This document shows, piece by piece, positions 6,976-16,116 of a stretch of DNA of 42,239 bases. The first letter of the stretch is position 1. Each line of letters opens with the position of its first letter. Both the position numbers and the translations under genes were made by a program. Source of the stretch: Actinomycetota bacterium (lineage in GTDB: Bacteria; Actinomycetota; Thermoleophilia; Solirubrobacterales; 70-9); NCBI GenBank assembly GCA_018268655.1, contig JAFDWC010000009.1, positions 1-42,239 on the forward strand, written 5' to 3'. The notes under the pieces were generated by a model. That model worked only from the letters and a program-made list of their open reading frames with translations. It did not search any database and was not told the origin of the DNA.

Positions 6976-8584
6976 GCCGGCCGGCGTCCCCTTCCCCTCC
7001 CCCACCCGGCTCGCGCTCGAGCAGGGCCAGCGCGACCAGCAGCAGCGGGTAGAACCAGACGATGTAGAGGTAGAACCAGTGGTGGAGGGTGAGTTGAACC
7101 CCCAGCACCAGCGCCGCCGACAGCGCCGCCACCTGAAGCAGCGACTTGCGGCGGGGGACGAAGGCCAGCGCCAGAGCCAGCGCGGCGAGGGCGACGAGCA
7201 GGATCGTGTGCAGCCATTCGAGGTTGGCCTGTCCCCAGATGCTGAACGGGGAGCTGCGGCCGGTCTGGGCGCCGAGCGAGCGTTCGAAGGTCACCTTGAG
7301 GCCGGGGTCGATCGCCGGCCACAGCATCGAGGCGACGGCGACGAGGGCGAAGCCGGCGGCGAACAGCAGCGCGGTCCGAGCCGGCCTGCGGGTCTCCCCC
7401 TTGGGCCGGTAGGTGAGCAGCATCGGGCCCAGCACCGCCGGCACGAACTTGGCGAAGGTGGCGAGCGAGAGCATCACCCCGCGGGCGAACGGCCGCGCCA
7501 GGACCAGCAGGGTGGCGAGGAGCAGGGCCGCGATCAGGCTGTCGTTCGAGTTCGACTCGAGGACGTAGGCGGTGTAGGGGTAGGCGGCCCAGCCGAAGGC
7601 GAGAATCGCCGCCAGGCGCTGCCCGGCCGGTCCCGGCCGCGCCCGCAGCCCGAGCAGGACGAGGAAGCCGAAGGCCAGCAGGTCGAAGACGAAGGAGGCC
7701 GCGTGGGCGGCCGGGAGGTCGTCCCATTCTCCGCTCCAGGGCCAGATCCGCTCGAACGGGACGTAGGCGAGGTAGTTGATCGGCCCGTAGGTGTCGCCGG
7801 AGTGGATGTCCTCCGGGAAGTTGTCGTAGATCGGTTCGCCGTGGGCGATCTTGTCGGCGCCGACGACGCCGGCGTAGCCGACGTCGATGACGCCGGCGTT
7901 GGCGACGTTGAGCCCGACCCGCAGTCCCATCAGGAACAGCGCCGCGATCACCAGCCAGGCGGTCGGCCAGACCGGCCGCAGCCCCTCCCCCCTGCCGCGG
8001 AAGCCGATCCACAGCGCCCGCGCCAGCAGGTAGACCAGCGGCGGGTACTGGAGCGGCACCGAGACGCCGATGTCAGCGCGGTTGAAGAAGAAGTTGGAGG
8101 CGGTGAAGCCGAGCAGGAAGATCAGGTCGAGGTTGGCCACCCGCCGCCAACGCCGCCAGTCGAACAGGCCGAGCAGGAAGATCAGGCAGAGGGGGACGAA
8201 GACGAAGGGGGAGTTGAGGGCGTGGCCGAAGGCGCCGGAGTAGCCGCGGGCCATCTTCCAGGCAACCTGGTAGCCGGTCCATTCCTCGGTCACTTCCGGC
8301 TTGTGGGCGTCGACGTAGACCACCGCGACCTCCTTGCCGTCGGCGAAGTAGGCGACCTGCCAGTGACCTTCCTGGAAGGTCGTCGTCGAGCTCAGCGAAC
8401 CGTTCTCGCTGCGCTCCTTTTCAACCGCGGGGGCACTCTCGGCGGCGCGGGTCGCCTCCAGTTCGGTGGTGCCGTGGGGCGGCGGCGTCGATTCGGCGTC
8501 GGTGGCGCCGAGGGCGGCGGGCGCGGTCAGCGCCGCGAGCAGGGCGATCGCCGCCAGCACCAGCAGCGTCCGGGTGAGCTTCAT
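6911..8584 (-). CDS. polytopic membrane protein, glycosyltransferase-87-like
   Basis: 557 residues from an ATG at 8584 that overlaps the upstream stop (ATGA). An N-terminal signal peptide (LLVLAAIALLAALTAPAALG) is followed by an extracytoplasmic segment of about 110 residues, then roughly ten helices. Segments such as AHGEPIYDNFPEDIHSGDTYGPINYL's core and the ESNSNDS loop after an aromatic-rich helix look like the GT-C/DUF2029 (GT87) polyprenyl-phosphate-mannose-dependent transferases. No specific substrate can be assigned, and the signal-peptide domain in front is unusual for that family. The C-terminal tail is Gly/Pro/Arg-rich and overlaps the convergent phosphodiesterase gene. It is coupled to the phosphatase-family gene upstream. 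Confidence 0.65.
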   Translation of the reverse strand: MKLTRTLLVLAAIALLAALTAPAALGATDAESTPPPHGTTELEATRAAESAPAVEKERSENGSLSSTTTFQEGHWQVAYFADGKEVAVVYVDAHKPEVTEEWTGYQVAWKMARGYSGAFGHALNSPFVFVPLCLIFLLGLFDWRRWRRVANLDLIFLLGFTASNFFFNRADIGVSVPLQYPPLVYLLARALWIGFRGRGEGLRPVWPTAWLVIAALFLMGLRVGLNVANAGVIDVGYAGVVGADKIAHGEPIYDNFPEDIHSGDTYGPINYLAYVPFERIWPWSGEWDDLPAAHAASFVFDLLAFGFLVLLGLRARPGPAGQRLAAILAFGWAAYPYTAYVLESNSNDSLIAALLLATLLVLARPFARGVMLSLATFAKFVPAVLGPMLLTYRPKGETRRPARTALLFAAGFALVAVASMLWPAIDPGLKVTFERSLGAQTGRSSPFSIWGQANLEWLHTILLVALAALALALAFVPRRKSLLQVAALSAALVLGVQLTLHHWFYLYIVWFYPLLLVALALLEREPGGGGEGDAGRLSSGAEPAPSPARSGRPAPAR

Positions 8585-10125
8585 CCCGCCCCACCGCCGC
8601 CCGGGTCGAGGCCGAAGTGCTCGCGCACCACCGGCGCCACGTCGCGGAGCGTCCACTGCTCGCGCGCGGCCGCCGAGTCCGGGCCGCAACCGAGGAACAG
8701 CAGCGGCCCGAGGCTGTCGCCGGCGTGCAGGGCGCCGTGGCTGCCGCCACCGACATGGCTGGTGCCGCCCCAGTCGACCGCCTCGTAGCCGAGCTCGAGC
8801 GAGAGCACGAAGTCGCCCGCGTGGGGCGCGGTCAGCGCCGACCAGACCCGCTCGAGGGGATCGGGGTATGCCTCGCTGGAGAGTCGCCCAGCGGCGACCG
8901 TCGCCTCCAGCGCCGCCGGCTCGCCGGCCAGCTCCCAGCGACCGCCGCGGAGGTCCTCGACCCCCTCGCCGGGCCGGAACCGCAGCTCCTCCCCACCGCG
9001 CTCGACGACCGCCCACTCGCCGCCGCGGGGCGCCATCCCGGGCTGCTCCCGCCGCAGCTGCGCACCGCTCTCGTCGACCAGGCGGCAGACCAGGTCGACG
9101 CCCTCGAGCTCGGCCAGGCGGGCACCGACGGCCGTCGGCTCGGCCCGCTCGCCGCGGCCCGGCAGCAGGTAGACGTGGGCGGCGCGACCGGTCGGGCTGA
9201 CCGCCAGCTGGGCCAGCTCGGGGCGGTCGTCGGACGGCTGCAGCACCGACCACTCGGCCTCCAGCAGCTCGGCCAGCGGCAGGCCGCGGCGGACGTCGGT
9301 CTGGGCGTGGTCGGCCATCAGGATCAGCGCGTGCTCGGCGAGGAAGGCGTCGATCCCTCCCCCCTCCTCGACCAGGCTCGCGAAGCACTCGTCGGCGCGG
9401 CCGATCGACTCCACCGTCGCCTCCGGCCCGTGGCGGTGGGAGTAGTTGTCGTTGTCGGGCAGCGAGAGCAGGAGGAAGTCGAAGCCTTCCTCCTTCATCA
9501 GCTCGACCGCGCAGCAGGCCGCGTAGGGGTCGCGGACGCCGGGGATCGAGGTCGACTTGCAGGGGACGTCGCGGCTGGCGTAGAGGTCGCCGTAAAAGAG
9601 CTCGGCCGGGCCCCAGGTGTGGTGGCGGAAGTGCAGCCGGGTCGCCTCGACCGCCCGCCGCAGCAGGCCGTCGAGCGAGACCGGGTGGCGGTGGCGGCCG
9701 CGGTAGATCAGGAACGGCGTGCAGGCGGTCCGCAGCCCGGCGTCGTCGAGGCTCTCGAACAGGGTCTCGATCTCCGGGCTGAGGTGGGCCAGGTTCATGT
9801 TGAAGACGAGGTCGTAGAGGGCGCGGAAGACGCCGAAGGCCCGGGTCGCCTCGAGCGAGGAGCCGTACTCGACGTAGCGTCGCTCGAGCCGGTGGTACCA
9901 GTTCATGCCGCTGATCCAGTGCTCGTCGGCGCCGCGGCCGGTGGCGATCTCGGCGCAGGCGACCGGGGTCACCGAGGGGAAGCTGGAGACGCAGTCGCGG
10001 ACCAGCACGCCGCGTTCGATCAGTGCTCCGAAGGTCGGGGCCCGACCCTCGGCCACCGCGCGTTCGAGCATGTCGGTGCGCAGCGAGTCGACGTAGGTGA
10101 GGATCAGCTTCTTGCGCGGGGCCAT
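8581..10125 (-). CDS. alkaline-phosphatase-superfamily phosphodiesterase (type I PDE/nucleotide pyrophosphatase-like)
   Basis: About 514 residues. Metal-site marks of the superfamily are present: ILTYVDSLRTDML near the N-terminus (first Asp), the nucleophile Thr in SSFPSVTPVACAEIATG, PDNDNYSHRHGP (Asp and His), LILMADHAQT (Asp-His) and GGGSHGALH (late His). Such enzymes cleave phosphodiesters or transfer phospho-groups on nucleotides, lipids or glycans. There is no signal peptide, so it is probably cytosolic or membrane-peripheral. I chose the ATG at 10125; a GTG at 10140 is a close alternative. Translational coupling to the GT87-like gene suggests both act on one polyprenyl- or glycolipid-type substrate. 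Confidence 0.8.
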   Translation of the reverse strand: MAPRKKLILTYVDSLRTDMLERAVAEGRAPTFGALIERGVLVRDCVSSFPSVTPVACAEIATGRGADEHWISGMNWYHRLERRYVEYGSSLEATRAFGVFRALYDLVFNMNLAHLSPEIETLFESLDDAGLRTACTPFLIYRGRHRHPVSLDGLLRRAVEATRLHFRHHTWGPAELFYGDLYASRDVPCKSTSIPGVRDPYAACCAVELMKEEGFDFLLLSLPDNDNYSHRHGPEATVESIGRADECFASLVEEGGGIDAFLAEHALILMADHAQTDVRRGLPLAELLEAEWSVLQPSDDRPELAQLAVSPTGRAAHVYLLPGRGERAEPTAVGARLAELEGVDLVCRLVDESGAQLRREQPGMAPRGGEWAVVERGGEELRFRPGEGVEDLRGGRWELAGEPAALEATVAAGRLSSEAYPDPLERVWSALTAPHAGDFVLSLELGYEAVDWGGTSHVGGGSHGALHAGDSLGPLLFLGCGPDSAAAREQWTLRDVAPVVREHFGLDPGGGGAG

Positions 10126-10147
10126 CGGCGGCGCCGCCACCTCGGCA

Positions 10148-10552
10148 CTAGCGGAGCACGCGCAGCCCGGCGTGTTTGCGCTGGGCGCGGCGGTGGCGCG
10201 AGATCCCGAGCCACAGCAGGAGCAGGATCACGACGATGATCGCGACCGGCAGCAGCAGCGCGATCGCGGCCACCACCAGCGCCGCCAGGCTGACGAAGAA
10301 GGCGAGTGCGCCGGCGCCGCTGCCCTCGCGGCGGCTGGCGCCGGAGACGACGTCGGAGATCACCAGGCAACCGCCGACGGCCCCGACCAGGCCGAGGATC
10401 GCGCCGAGCCCGCCGTCGATCAGGAAGCCGACGATGACGCCGATCACCGCGGCCAGGATCGTCATTCGCCCGCGGGCGGACCCGTGGGTACCGGTGGTCC
10501 CGGCGAGCATGCCGATCGCGAGGCCGATGCCGACGTCTTTCAAGAAGTCCAC
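10148..10552 (-). CDS. small membrane protein of unknown function
   Basis: 134 residues from a GTG at 10552: VDFLKDVGIGLAIGM, then Gly-rich hydrophobic stretches that make about four helices, and a basic tail ending in Arg/Lys residues. No family is recognised; it resembles small integral proteins with Gly-zipper helices. An ATG at 10585 would extend it but would leave 5 bp to the divergent aminotransferase start. The GTG has a -10 box TAGGTT 7 nt upstream, so I prefer it. It ends 22 nt before the phosphatase-family start. Confidence 0.65.
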   Translation of the reverse strand: MDFLKDVGIGLAIGMLAGTTGTHGSARGRMTILAAVIGVIVGFLIDGGLGAILGLVGAVGGCLVISDVVSGASRREGSGAGALAFFVSLAALVVAAIALLLPVAIIVVILLLLWLGISRHRRAQRKHAGLRVLR

Positions 10553-10559
10553 GCTCGGA

Positions 10560-10565
10560 AACCTA
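10560..10565 (-). promoter_or_regulatory. -10 box, leaderless promoter of the small membrane protein
   Basis: TAGGTT on the minus strand, 7 nt before the preferred GTG. Same geometry as hemB. Confidence 0.4.
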
Positions 10566-10590
10566 GCGATCCGCCACACTTCCATCAGCA

Positions 10591-11967
10591 ATGGCAGAAG
10601 TTCCGCGACCCCGGCACCGTCGTCGCGCCCACTCGAGCGCGCGTGATCTCGAACGCTACGCCGGCCTCTTCGCCGAGCGGACCACGGTCATGCGCTCCTC
10701 GGCGATGCGTGACCTGATGGCGATCACCGCCCGCCCCGAAGTGATCTCGCTGGCCGGCGGGCTGCCCGACACCTCGACCTTCCCGGCCCAGAGCTTCGCC
10801 GCCCAGATGACCCGGATCGCCCAGGAGTCGGCGGCGGAGGCCCTCCAGTACGGCCCGACCGAGGGCTTCGAGGAGACCAAGGACTGCATCGGCGAGGTGA
10901 TGGCGGCGGAGGGGATGCTCCCCGACCCCGAGGACGTGATCGTCACCACCGGCGGCCAGCAGGCGATCGACCTGGTCTGCAAGACGCTCGTCGATCCCGG
11001 CGACGTCGTCGTCTGCGAGGCACCGACCTACCCCGGCGCGGTGCCGGTCTTCTGCAGCTACCAGGCCGACGTGGTCCAGATCGAGACCGACGAGCAGGGA
11101 ATGCGGATCGACCTCCTCGAAGAGCTGCTGGCTCGGCTCGGGCGCGAGGGCCGGCGGCCCAAATTCGTCTACTCGGTGCCGAGCTTTCAGAACCCGGCGG
11201 GGGTGACGATGTCGCTGGAGCGGCGGCTGCGGCTGGTCGAGCTCGCCGCACGGCACGAGATGCTGGTGGTCGAGGACAACCCATACGGCCAGCTCCGCTA
11301 CGAAGGCGAGCCGCTGCCGCCGCTCTACCAGCTCGACGGCGGCGACTTCGTCATCTACCTCGGCACCTTCTCGAAGATCCTCTCGCCCGGGATCAGGCTC
11401 GGCTGGGCGGTGGCGCCGCCGCCGGTGATGGAGAAGATCGTCCTCGGCAAGCAGGCCGCCGACCTCTGCACCTCGACCCTGACCCAGTACTTCCTCCGCG
11501 AGTACTTTGCCGAAGGCCGCTGGCGCGACTACGTCGCCGACCTGGTCGAGATCTACCGCTCCCGCCGCGACGTGATGCTGGCCGCGCTGCGCGAGCACTT
11601 CCCCGCCGAGGCGACCTGGACCGAGCCCGAAGGAGGCCTCTTCATCTGGGCGACGCTGCCGGAGTACCTCGACACCAGCGACCTGCTGGCGAAGGCGCTG
11701 CGCGCCGACGTCGCCTTCGTCCCCGGCCAGGGCGCCTACGTCGACGGCCGCGGCGTCAACTCGATGCGACTCAACTTCTCCGGCGTCGGCGAGGACGAGA
11801 TCCGCGAGGGGATCCGCCGGATCGGCGCCGTGATCGAGGAGCAGGTGCAGCTGTACGGGGCGGTGACCGGGGAACTTCCGCTCCCTGGGCGCTCTGCCGA
11901 CGCGGTGGAGCCCGGGACCGACGAGAACGTGCTGCCGTTCCGCAAGTCCGGCGAGGGGTCGCCGTGA
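10591..11967 (+). CDS. PLP-dependent class I/II aminotransferase (2-aminoadipate/MocR-domain type)
   Basis: 458-residue fold-type I aminotransferase. Visible: ISLAGGLPD (52-60), LQYGPTEGFEETK, the Asn-Pro of SFQNPAGVT (N201), the cofactor Asp and Tyr in VVEDNPYGQLRY (D229, Y232), the Schiff-base lysine in GTFSKILSPGIRLGW (K262) and a C-terminal RLNFS arginine. This matches the family of LysN and 2-aminoadipate transaminase and the catalytic half of MocR regulators; no helix-turn-helix domain is present. The substrate is unassigned. It overlaps the downstream ATP-grasp ligase by 4 nt, so a D- or unusual amino-acid supply role is an attractive inference. Confidence 0.87.
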   Translation: MAEVPRPRHRRRAHSSARDLERYAGLFAERTTVMRSSAMRDLMAITARPEVISLAGGLPDTSTFPAQSFAAQMTRIAQESAAEALQYGPTEGFEETKDCIGEVMAAEGMLPDPEDVIVTTGGQQAIDLVCKTLVDPGDVVVCEAPTYPGAVPVFCSYQADVVQIETDEQGMRIDLLEELLARLGREGRRPKFVYSVPSFQNPAGVTMSLERRLRLVELAARHEMLVVEDNPYGQLRYEGEPLPPLYQLDGGDFVIYLGTFSKILSPGIRLGWAVAPPPVMEKIVLGKQAADLCTSTLTQYFLREYFAEGRWRDYVADLVEIYRSRRDVMLAALREHFPAEATWTEPEGGLFIWATLPEYLDTSDLLAKALRADVAFVPGQGAYVDGRGVNSMRLNFSGVGEDEIREGIRRIGAVIEEQVQLYGAVTGELPLPGRSADAVEPGTDENVLPFRKSGEGSP

Positions 11968-12899
11968 AGGTCGCCGTCCTCAAAGGCGGGCGCTCGCTCG
12001 AGCGTGGGGTCTCGTTGCGGTCCGGGGCCCGGGTCGAGGATGCGCTCGAGCGGCTCGGACACGAGGTGGTGCCGGTCGACGTCGGCGCCGACCTGGTGCG
12101 CCGGCTCGAGGCCGACCGGCCGGACGTCGCCTTCGTCGCCATGCACGGGGCGGGCGGCGAGGACGGCACGGTCCAGGAGCTGCTCGAGATCCTCGGCATC
12201 CCTTTCACCGGCCCGAGCGCCGCCGCCTGCGCCCGCTGCATCGACAAGGTCCTCGCCAAGCACGCGACCCGCGAGGCCGGCCTCCCCACCCCGGACTGGT
12301 TCGGCTTCAAACAGACAGCCTTCCGCGAGTTCGGCGCCGGTGACGCGCTCGCGGCGCTCGAGGCGACGCTCGGCTTCCCGCTGGTGGTGAAGCCGAGCCG
12401 CGGCGGCTCCTCGCTGGGGGTCCGCTTCGCCGCCAGCCCCCGCGAGCTGCCGCAGGCGCTGGTCTCCGCCTTCAGCTACGACGAGCAGGTCCTGCTCGAG
12501 CGCTTCGTCGAGGGGCGCGAGATGGCGGTCAGCGTCGTCGGCGGGGAGGCGCTGCCGGTGGTCGAGGCGATCCCAGCCGGGGGCGACCGCTACGACTTCG
12601 AGGCCCGCTACGAGATCGGCCGCACCCGCTTCGAGTGCCCGGCGGAGCTGGCCGAGGACGAGCGTGGCGCCGTGGTCGAGGCGGCGCTCGGCACCTACCG
12701 GGCCCTCGGCCTGACCGGCTTCGCCCGTGTCGATCTGATCCTCGCCGCCGACGGCCCCTGGGTGCTCGAGGCCAACGCGATCCCCGGCCTCACCGACACC
12801 AGCCTCCTCCCCCAGGCCGCCGAGGCGGCTGGGATGTCCTTCGAGCGCCTGGTCGAACGGATCCTCGACCTGGCGCTCGCTCCTGCCGGCGTCTCCTAG
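11964..12899 (+). CDS. D-alanine-D-alanine ligase-family ATP-grasp enzyme (first copy)
   Basis: 311 residues. N-terminal KGGRSLERGVSLRSG matches the Ddl substrate loop; VAMHGAGGEDGTVQELLE follows; VVKPSRGGSSLGV is the ATP-grasp phosphate loop; ARVDLILA and LEANAIPGLTDTSLLP give the metal ligands (Glu and Asn) and Ser of the active site. It makes an ATP-dependent D-Ala-D-Ala-type dipeptide. Compared with the second copy it has ERG in place of EHD near the start (the His is absent) and GLTDTS in place of GFTETS, so a related substrate is possible. GTG start, coupled to the aminotransferase. Confidence 0.85.
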   Translation: MKVAVLKGGRSLERGVSLRSGARVEDALERLGHEVVPVDVGADLVRRLEADRPDVAFVAMHGAGGEDGTVQELLEILGIPFTGPSAAACARCIDKVLAKHATREAGLPTPDWFGFKQTAFREFGAGDALAALEATLGFPLVVKPSRGGSSLGVRFAASPRELPQALVSAFSYDEQVLLERFVEGREMAVSVVGGEALPVVEAIPAGGDRYDFEARYEIGRTRFECPAELAEDERGAVVEAALGTYRALGLTGFARVDLILAADGPWVLEANAIPGLTDTSLLPQAAEAAGMSFERLVERILDLALAPAGVS

Positions 12900-12995
12900 G
12901 AGCGAAAACCAAGCAGATCAAGGACGAGGGAGGGAATGTGCTCCGCACATGACCGACCGAGGACGCCGATATGCGCCGGTTTGCAGCCCTAGGAG
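12893..12995 (+). repeat. dispersed intergenic element, copy A
   Basis: Fills the gap between two convergent genes and includes both stop codons. Outer stem CTCCTAGG (12893-12900) pairs with CCTAGGAG (12988-12995); AAACC (12906-12910) pairs with GGTTT (12978-12982). Core block ACCAAGCAG at 12908-12916, then GGACG and an AGGGAGG-like run. The central hairpin is ATGTGC-TCC-GCACAT (12936-12950), followed by GACCGAGGACG and ATGCGCCGGTTTGCAG. Shares core blocks with copies B and C. Confidence 0.75.
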
Positions 12996-13480
12996 TCGCC
13001 GGCAGCGAAGTCTTCGGGCGATACCTCGTCGAGGAACTCTTTGAATTTGTCGACGACCTCCTCGGTGTCTTCGACCTCGTGCTCGAACTCGATGGCCGAC
13101 TCCTCGATCACCTCCTCAGCCGCGAAGATCGGCGCCGAAACGCGCACCGCCAGCGCCAGCGCGTCGCTCGGCCGCGAGTCGATCTCGACCTCCGAACCGC
13201 CAACAGCGAGCGTGATCGAGGCGTAGAAGGTGTTGTCGCGCAGCTCCGTCACCGCCACTCGCTCGCATTTCGCATCGAGGTTCTCGAGCACGTCGGAGAG
13301 CAGGTCGTGGGTCATCGGCCGCGGGGTCGAGGCACCCTGCAGCTTCATCAGGATCGCCGCCGCCTCCGGGTGCCCGATCCAGATCGGCAGGAAGCGGTTG
13401 CCGTCGACGGTCTTCAGCAAGACGATCGGCTGCTTGCCGACCATGTCGAAGCTGACTCCGTAGATCTGCATCTGCTGCAC
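12989..13480 (-). CDS. bifunctional nuclease-family protein (DUF151)
   Basis: 163 residues with the BFN/DUF151 signature: QPIVLLKTVDGNRFLPIWIG (residues 17-36), HPEAAAILMKLQG, RPMTHDLLSDVLE, TELRDNTFYASI, and the closing EIDSRPSDALALAVR. Studied members have RNase and DNase activity; most bacterial members are uncharacterised. The C-terminus is acidic. The GTG start at 13480 (or ATG at 13471) is 2 nt from the 3' end of tRNA-Ile on the same strand, so the two are almost certainly co-transcribed and tRNA 3' processing would leave a nearly leaderless message. Confidence 0.9.
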   Translation of the reverse strand: MQQMQIYGVSFDMVGKQPIVLLKTVDGNRFLPIWIGHPEAAAILMKLQGASTPRPMTHDLLSDVLENLDAKCERVAVTELRDNTFYASITLAVGGSEVEIDSRPSDALALAVRVSAPIFAAEEVIEESAIEFEHEVEDTEEVVDKFKEFLDEVSPEDFAAGDS

Positions 13481-13482
13481 AA

Positions 13483-13556
<74 letters not shown>

Positions 13557-13566
13557 GCGGACGGCG

Positions 13567-13572
13567 ATGATA
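13567..13572 (-). promoter_or_regulatory. tRNA-Ile -10 box
   Basis: TATCAT on the minus strand, 10 nt upstream of the mature tRNA 5' end. It would drive tRNA and nuclease-family gene together. The 75-bp gap to the next gene holds nothing else except GC-rich inverted repeats. Confidence 0.45.
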
Positions 13573-13631
13573 GCGGCGCCACCGCGGCGGCGGACGGGGC
13601 CGCTCGGCTCAGGGCCGCGCCGCTCGGCCGC

Positions 13632-14420
13632 TCAGCCGAACCCCCTGCCGGTGCGGACGATGGTGACGACGACTTTGCCCCTGAGCACGCAGCCGGTGAC
13701 GTGGGCTGGGATGACGGCGGAGGCGTGGGCCCGCAGCGTCGCGCCGCCGCAGCCGCCGCCGATCTCGATCGTCCGCTTCAGCCGCTTGCCGACGCGGAGC
13801 CTGAGGAACTGGACGTCGTTGGCCCCCAGCGGAGCGATGATCCCCGTGTAGGGGTCTGCCTGCCAGCCTTCGGCGTCGATCGCGGGGCGGTCCTGGCGGC
13901 AGGAGGCAGTCTGCGGCTTCGGCGGGGTGCGGATGGCCGCGAGCTGGACCTCGTGCACCAGCGGCGTTGGGTCTTCCGGCCCGGCGGTCTCCGGCGCCGG
14001 CGCCAGGCCGAGGCTGATCGGCCCCCGCAGCTTCTTCGTGCAGACCGGTTCGGGCGGCTCGGGGGCAACCGTGCTCGGCGGGCAGTAGTTGGTCGTCTGC
14101 CACCCTTTCAGCTCGGTTTCGAGGCTGGCGGCGCCGCGAACGGGGAACAGCATCACTTCGCCGTTGACGATCGAGACCTTCGTCGGGCGCGGGCGGCCGA
14201 GCTCGAAGCCGAAGTGTTCCTCGACCGTCTTCGCGTAGCCGAGCGAGCACTTTTCTCGATTGTCGTAGGTCCAGGTGTAGTCGAGATAGCCGACGACGTC
14301 GAGCGTCACCGGGTACTGCGTCACCTTCGGTGCTTTCGGGAGGGCCGTCGCGGAACTGGCGAGAGTCGCCGCGGCGGCGAGGGTGGTCAGGACGAGGAGG
14401 ACGAGATTGCGTGAGCGCAT
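13632..14420 (-). CDS. secreted protein of unknown function
   Basis: 262 residues with a clear signal peptide (RSRNLVLLVLTTLAAAATLA, likely cleaved near SATA-LP). The mature part has six or so cysteines, a Pro-rich middle and a beta-rich C-terminal region (LRLRVGKRLKRTIEIGGGCG, VTGCVLRGKVVVTIVRTG). I do not recognise the family. A C-terminal pattern of basic beta strands occurs in many exported actinobacterial proteins. It lies alone between tRNA-Ile and parB, with no clear promoter motif. Confidence 0.75.
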   Translation of the reverse strand: MRSRNLVLLVLTTLAAAATLASSATALPKAPKVTQYPVTLDVVGYLDYTWTYDNREKCSLGYAKTVEEHFGFELGRPRPTKVSIVNGEVMLFPVRGAASLETELKGWQTTNYCPPSTVAPEPPEPVCTKKLRGPISLGLAPAPETAGPEDPTPLVHEVQLAAIRTPPKPQTASCRQDRPAIDAEGWQADPYTGIIAPLGANDVQFLRLRVGKRLKRTIEIGGGCGGATLRAHASAVIPAHVTGCVLRGKVVVTIVRTGRGFG

Positions 14421-14490
14421 CCGGCAAGCATGCCGCCAGCGGCGGCGTTCCGCATCCCGGACAACGAATATCTGGTCCGGTAGCGGCGGG

Positions 14491-15357
14491 CTAGTGCCGT
14501 TTGCGGCCGACGGCGCGGGCGAAGGCGCGGGTCTCGTCGAGGTCGTCGAAGCGCAGCTCGACCGCGATGCCCTCCCCTTTCGGGCGCACCGTGACCTCGT
14601 GACCCAGCGCCTTCTCGAGCTTGTCGGCGGCCTCGACGAGCGCCGCCTCCTGGTCCGGATCGAGCTCTTTACGGCGTGGCCTCGTCTTTGGCTGGCCAGC
14701 CAGCCGAACCCTGTTCTCGGTCTCGCGAACCGACCATCCCCCCCGCGCCGCGTCGCGCGCGAGGCGGCGGCGGACGTCGTTGCCGCTGGCCCCGAGGATG
14801 GCCCGGCCGTGGCCCTCGCTGAGCTCTCCCGACTCGAGCATCGCCAGCGCCTCGTCGGGCAGCTCGAGCAACCGGATCAGGTTCGAGATCGAGGGGCGGC
14901 TGCGACCGACACGGCGGGCGAGATCCTCTTTCGAGAGGTTGAGCTCGTGGATCAACGCGTCGCAGGCGCGGGCCTCCTCGACCGGGTTGAGGTCCTCGCG
15001 GACCATGTTCTCGATCAGCGCCGCCTGCAGTCGCTCGGTCTCAGCCTGGTCCCGGACCACCGCCGGCACCTTCGCCAGCCCGGCCTGCTGAGCGGCCCGC
15101 CAGCGGCGCTCTCCGGCGACCAGCTCGTAGCTGCCGTCGCGCAGGGGGCGGACCAGGATCGGCTGAACGACGCCGCTGCTCTCGATCGAGGCGGCCAGCG
15201 CCGACAGCGCCTCGGGGTCGAAATTGGTCCGGGGCTGCTCCGGATTTGGCTTGATCAGCTCGACCGGCAGCTCCCGCAGCTCGCCGGCGTCGCCGGGCTC
15301 GCTCTCCGGCAGAATCGCCGCCAGGCCACGGCCGATCCCACGCCGGCCGCTAGCCAC
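14491..15357 (-). CDS. parB: chromosome-partitioning protein ParB (parS-binding CTPase clamp)
   Basis: 288 residues. The N-terminal RGIGRGLAAILP contacts ParA; the CTP-binding domain shows IKPNPEQPRTNF, GVVQPILVRP, the arginine patch AGERRWRAA and ENMVREDLNPVEEA; a helix-turn-helix follows (LSKEDLARRVGRSRPSISN). The C-terminal part dimerises. ParB loads at parS and spreads to organise the origin. The GTG start overlaps the parA stop by 8 nt. A candidate parS site is 3.1 kb away at 18499-18514. Confidence 0.97.
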   Translation of the reverse strand: MASGRRGIGRGLAAILPESEPGDAGELRELPVELIKPNPEQPRTNFDPEALSALAASIESSGVVQPILVRPLRDGSYELVAGERRWRAAQQAGLAKVPAVVRDQAETERLQAALIENMVREDLNPVEEARACDALIHELNLSKEDLARRVGRSRPSISNLIRLLELPDEALAMLESGELSEGHGRAILGASGNDVRRRLARDAARGGWSVRETENRVRLAGQPKTRPRRKELDPDQEAALVEAADKLEKALGHEVTVRPKGEGIAVELRFDDLDETRAFARAVGRKRH

Positions 15358-16108
15358 GAGCGGCGAGCTCCGTCGCCAGCGCCCGGTAGGCGACGGCGCC
15401 GCGCGAAGAGGGAGCGTGCTCGGTCACGGGGAGACCATAGCTCGGGGACTCGGCGACTCGGACGCTGCGCGGGATCACGGTCTCGAAGACCATCTCGCCG
15501 AAATGGCGGCGCAGCTCCGCCTCGACGTCCTGGGCCAGCCGGGTGCGCTCGTCGTACATCGTGATCAGCAGTCCCGCGACCTCGAGCCGGGGGTTGAGCT
15601 CGCGCCGGATCAGCCCCAGCGTCTCGAGGAACTGCACCAGCCCCTCCAGCGCCAGGTACTCGGCCTGGACCGGGACGATCACCCGATCGGCGGCGGTCAG
15701 CGCGTTGACACTGACCGGCCCAAGCGAGGGTGGGCAGTCGAGCAGGGACGCCTCGAAGCGCTCGCGGACCGGGCCCAGGCGGTCCCGCAGCCGCGTCTCG
15801 GAGCCGTCGATCCGCGGCAGCTCGACCGCGGCGCCGGCGAGGTCGCGGCTGGCGGGAACGAGCCAGAGATTGTCGGGGCCGGCCGGCCGCGCCGCCTCGG
15901 CGACCGAGGTGTCGCCGGTCAGGCAGTCGTAGGAGGAGGGGTGGGAGTCAGCCGCGGCACCGAGGGCGGTGGTCGCATTGCACTGGGGATCGAGGTCCAC
16001 CAGCAGCGTCTGGTTGCCCGCGGCGGCGGCGCAGGAGGCGAGGTTGACAGCGGTCGTCGTCTTGCCGACGCCGCCCTTCTGGTTAGCCACTGCGTAAACG
16101 GTCCCCAT
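15350..16108 (-). CDS. parA: chromosome-partitioning ATPase ParA (Soj)
   Basis: 252 residues with the deviant Walker A KGGVGKTT after VYAVANQ (residues 11-18), LLVDLDPQCNAT (Walker A'), LLDCPPSLG (Walker B) and the C-terminal IPRSVRVAESPSYGLPV block of the family. ATP-dependent non-specific DNA binding moves ParB-origin complexes. Start at ATG 16108, with -10 box TAGGCT 8 nt upstream and no Shine-Dalgarno. It is divergent from khpB. Confidence 0.97.
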   Translation of the reverse strand: MGTVYAVANQKGGVGKTTTAVNLASCAAAAGNQTLLVDLDPQCNATTALGAAADSHPSSYDCLTGDTSVAEAARPAGPDNLWLVPASRDLAGAAVELPRIDGSETRLRDRLGPVRERFEASLLDCPPSLGPVSVNALTAADRVIVPVQAEYLALEGLVQFLETLGLIRRELNPRLEVAGLLITMYDERTRLAQDVEAELRRHFGEMVFETVIPRSVRVAESPSYGLPVTEHAPSSRGAVAYRALATELAARG

Positions 16109-16116
16109 TCGCCGGC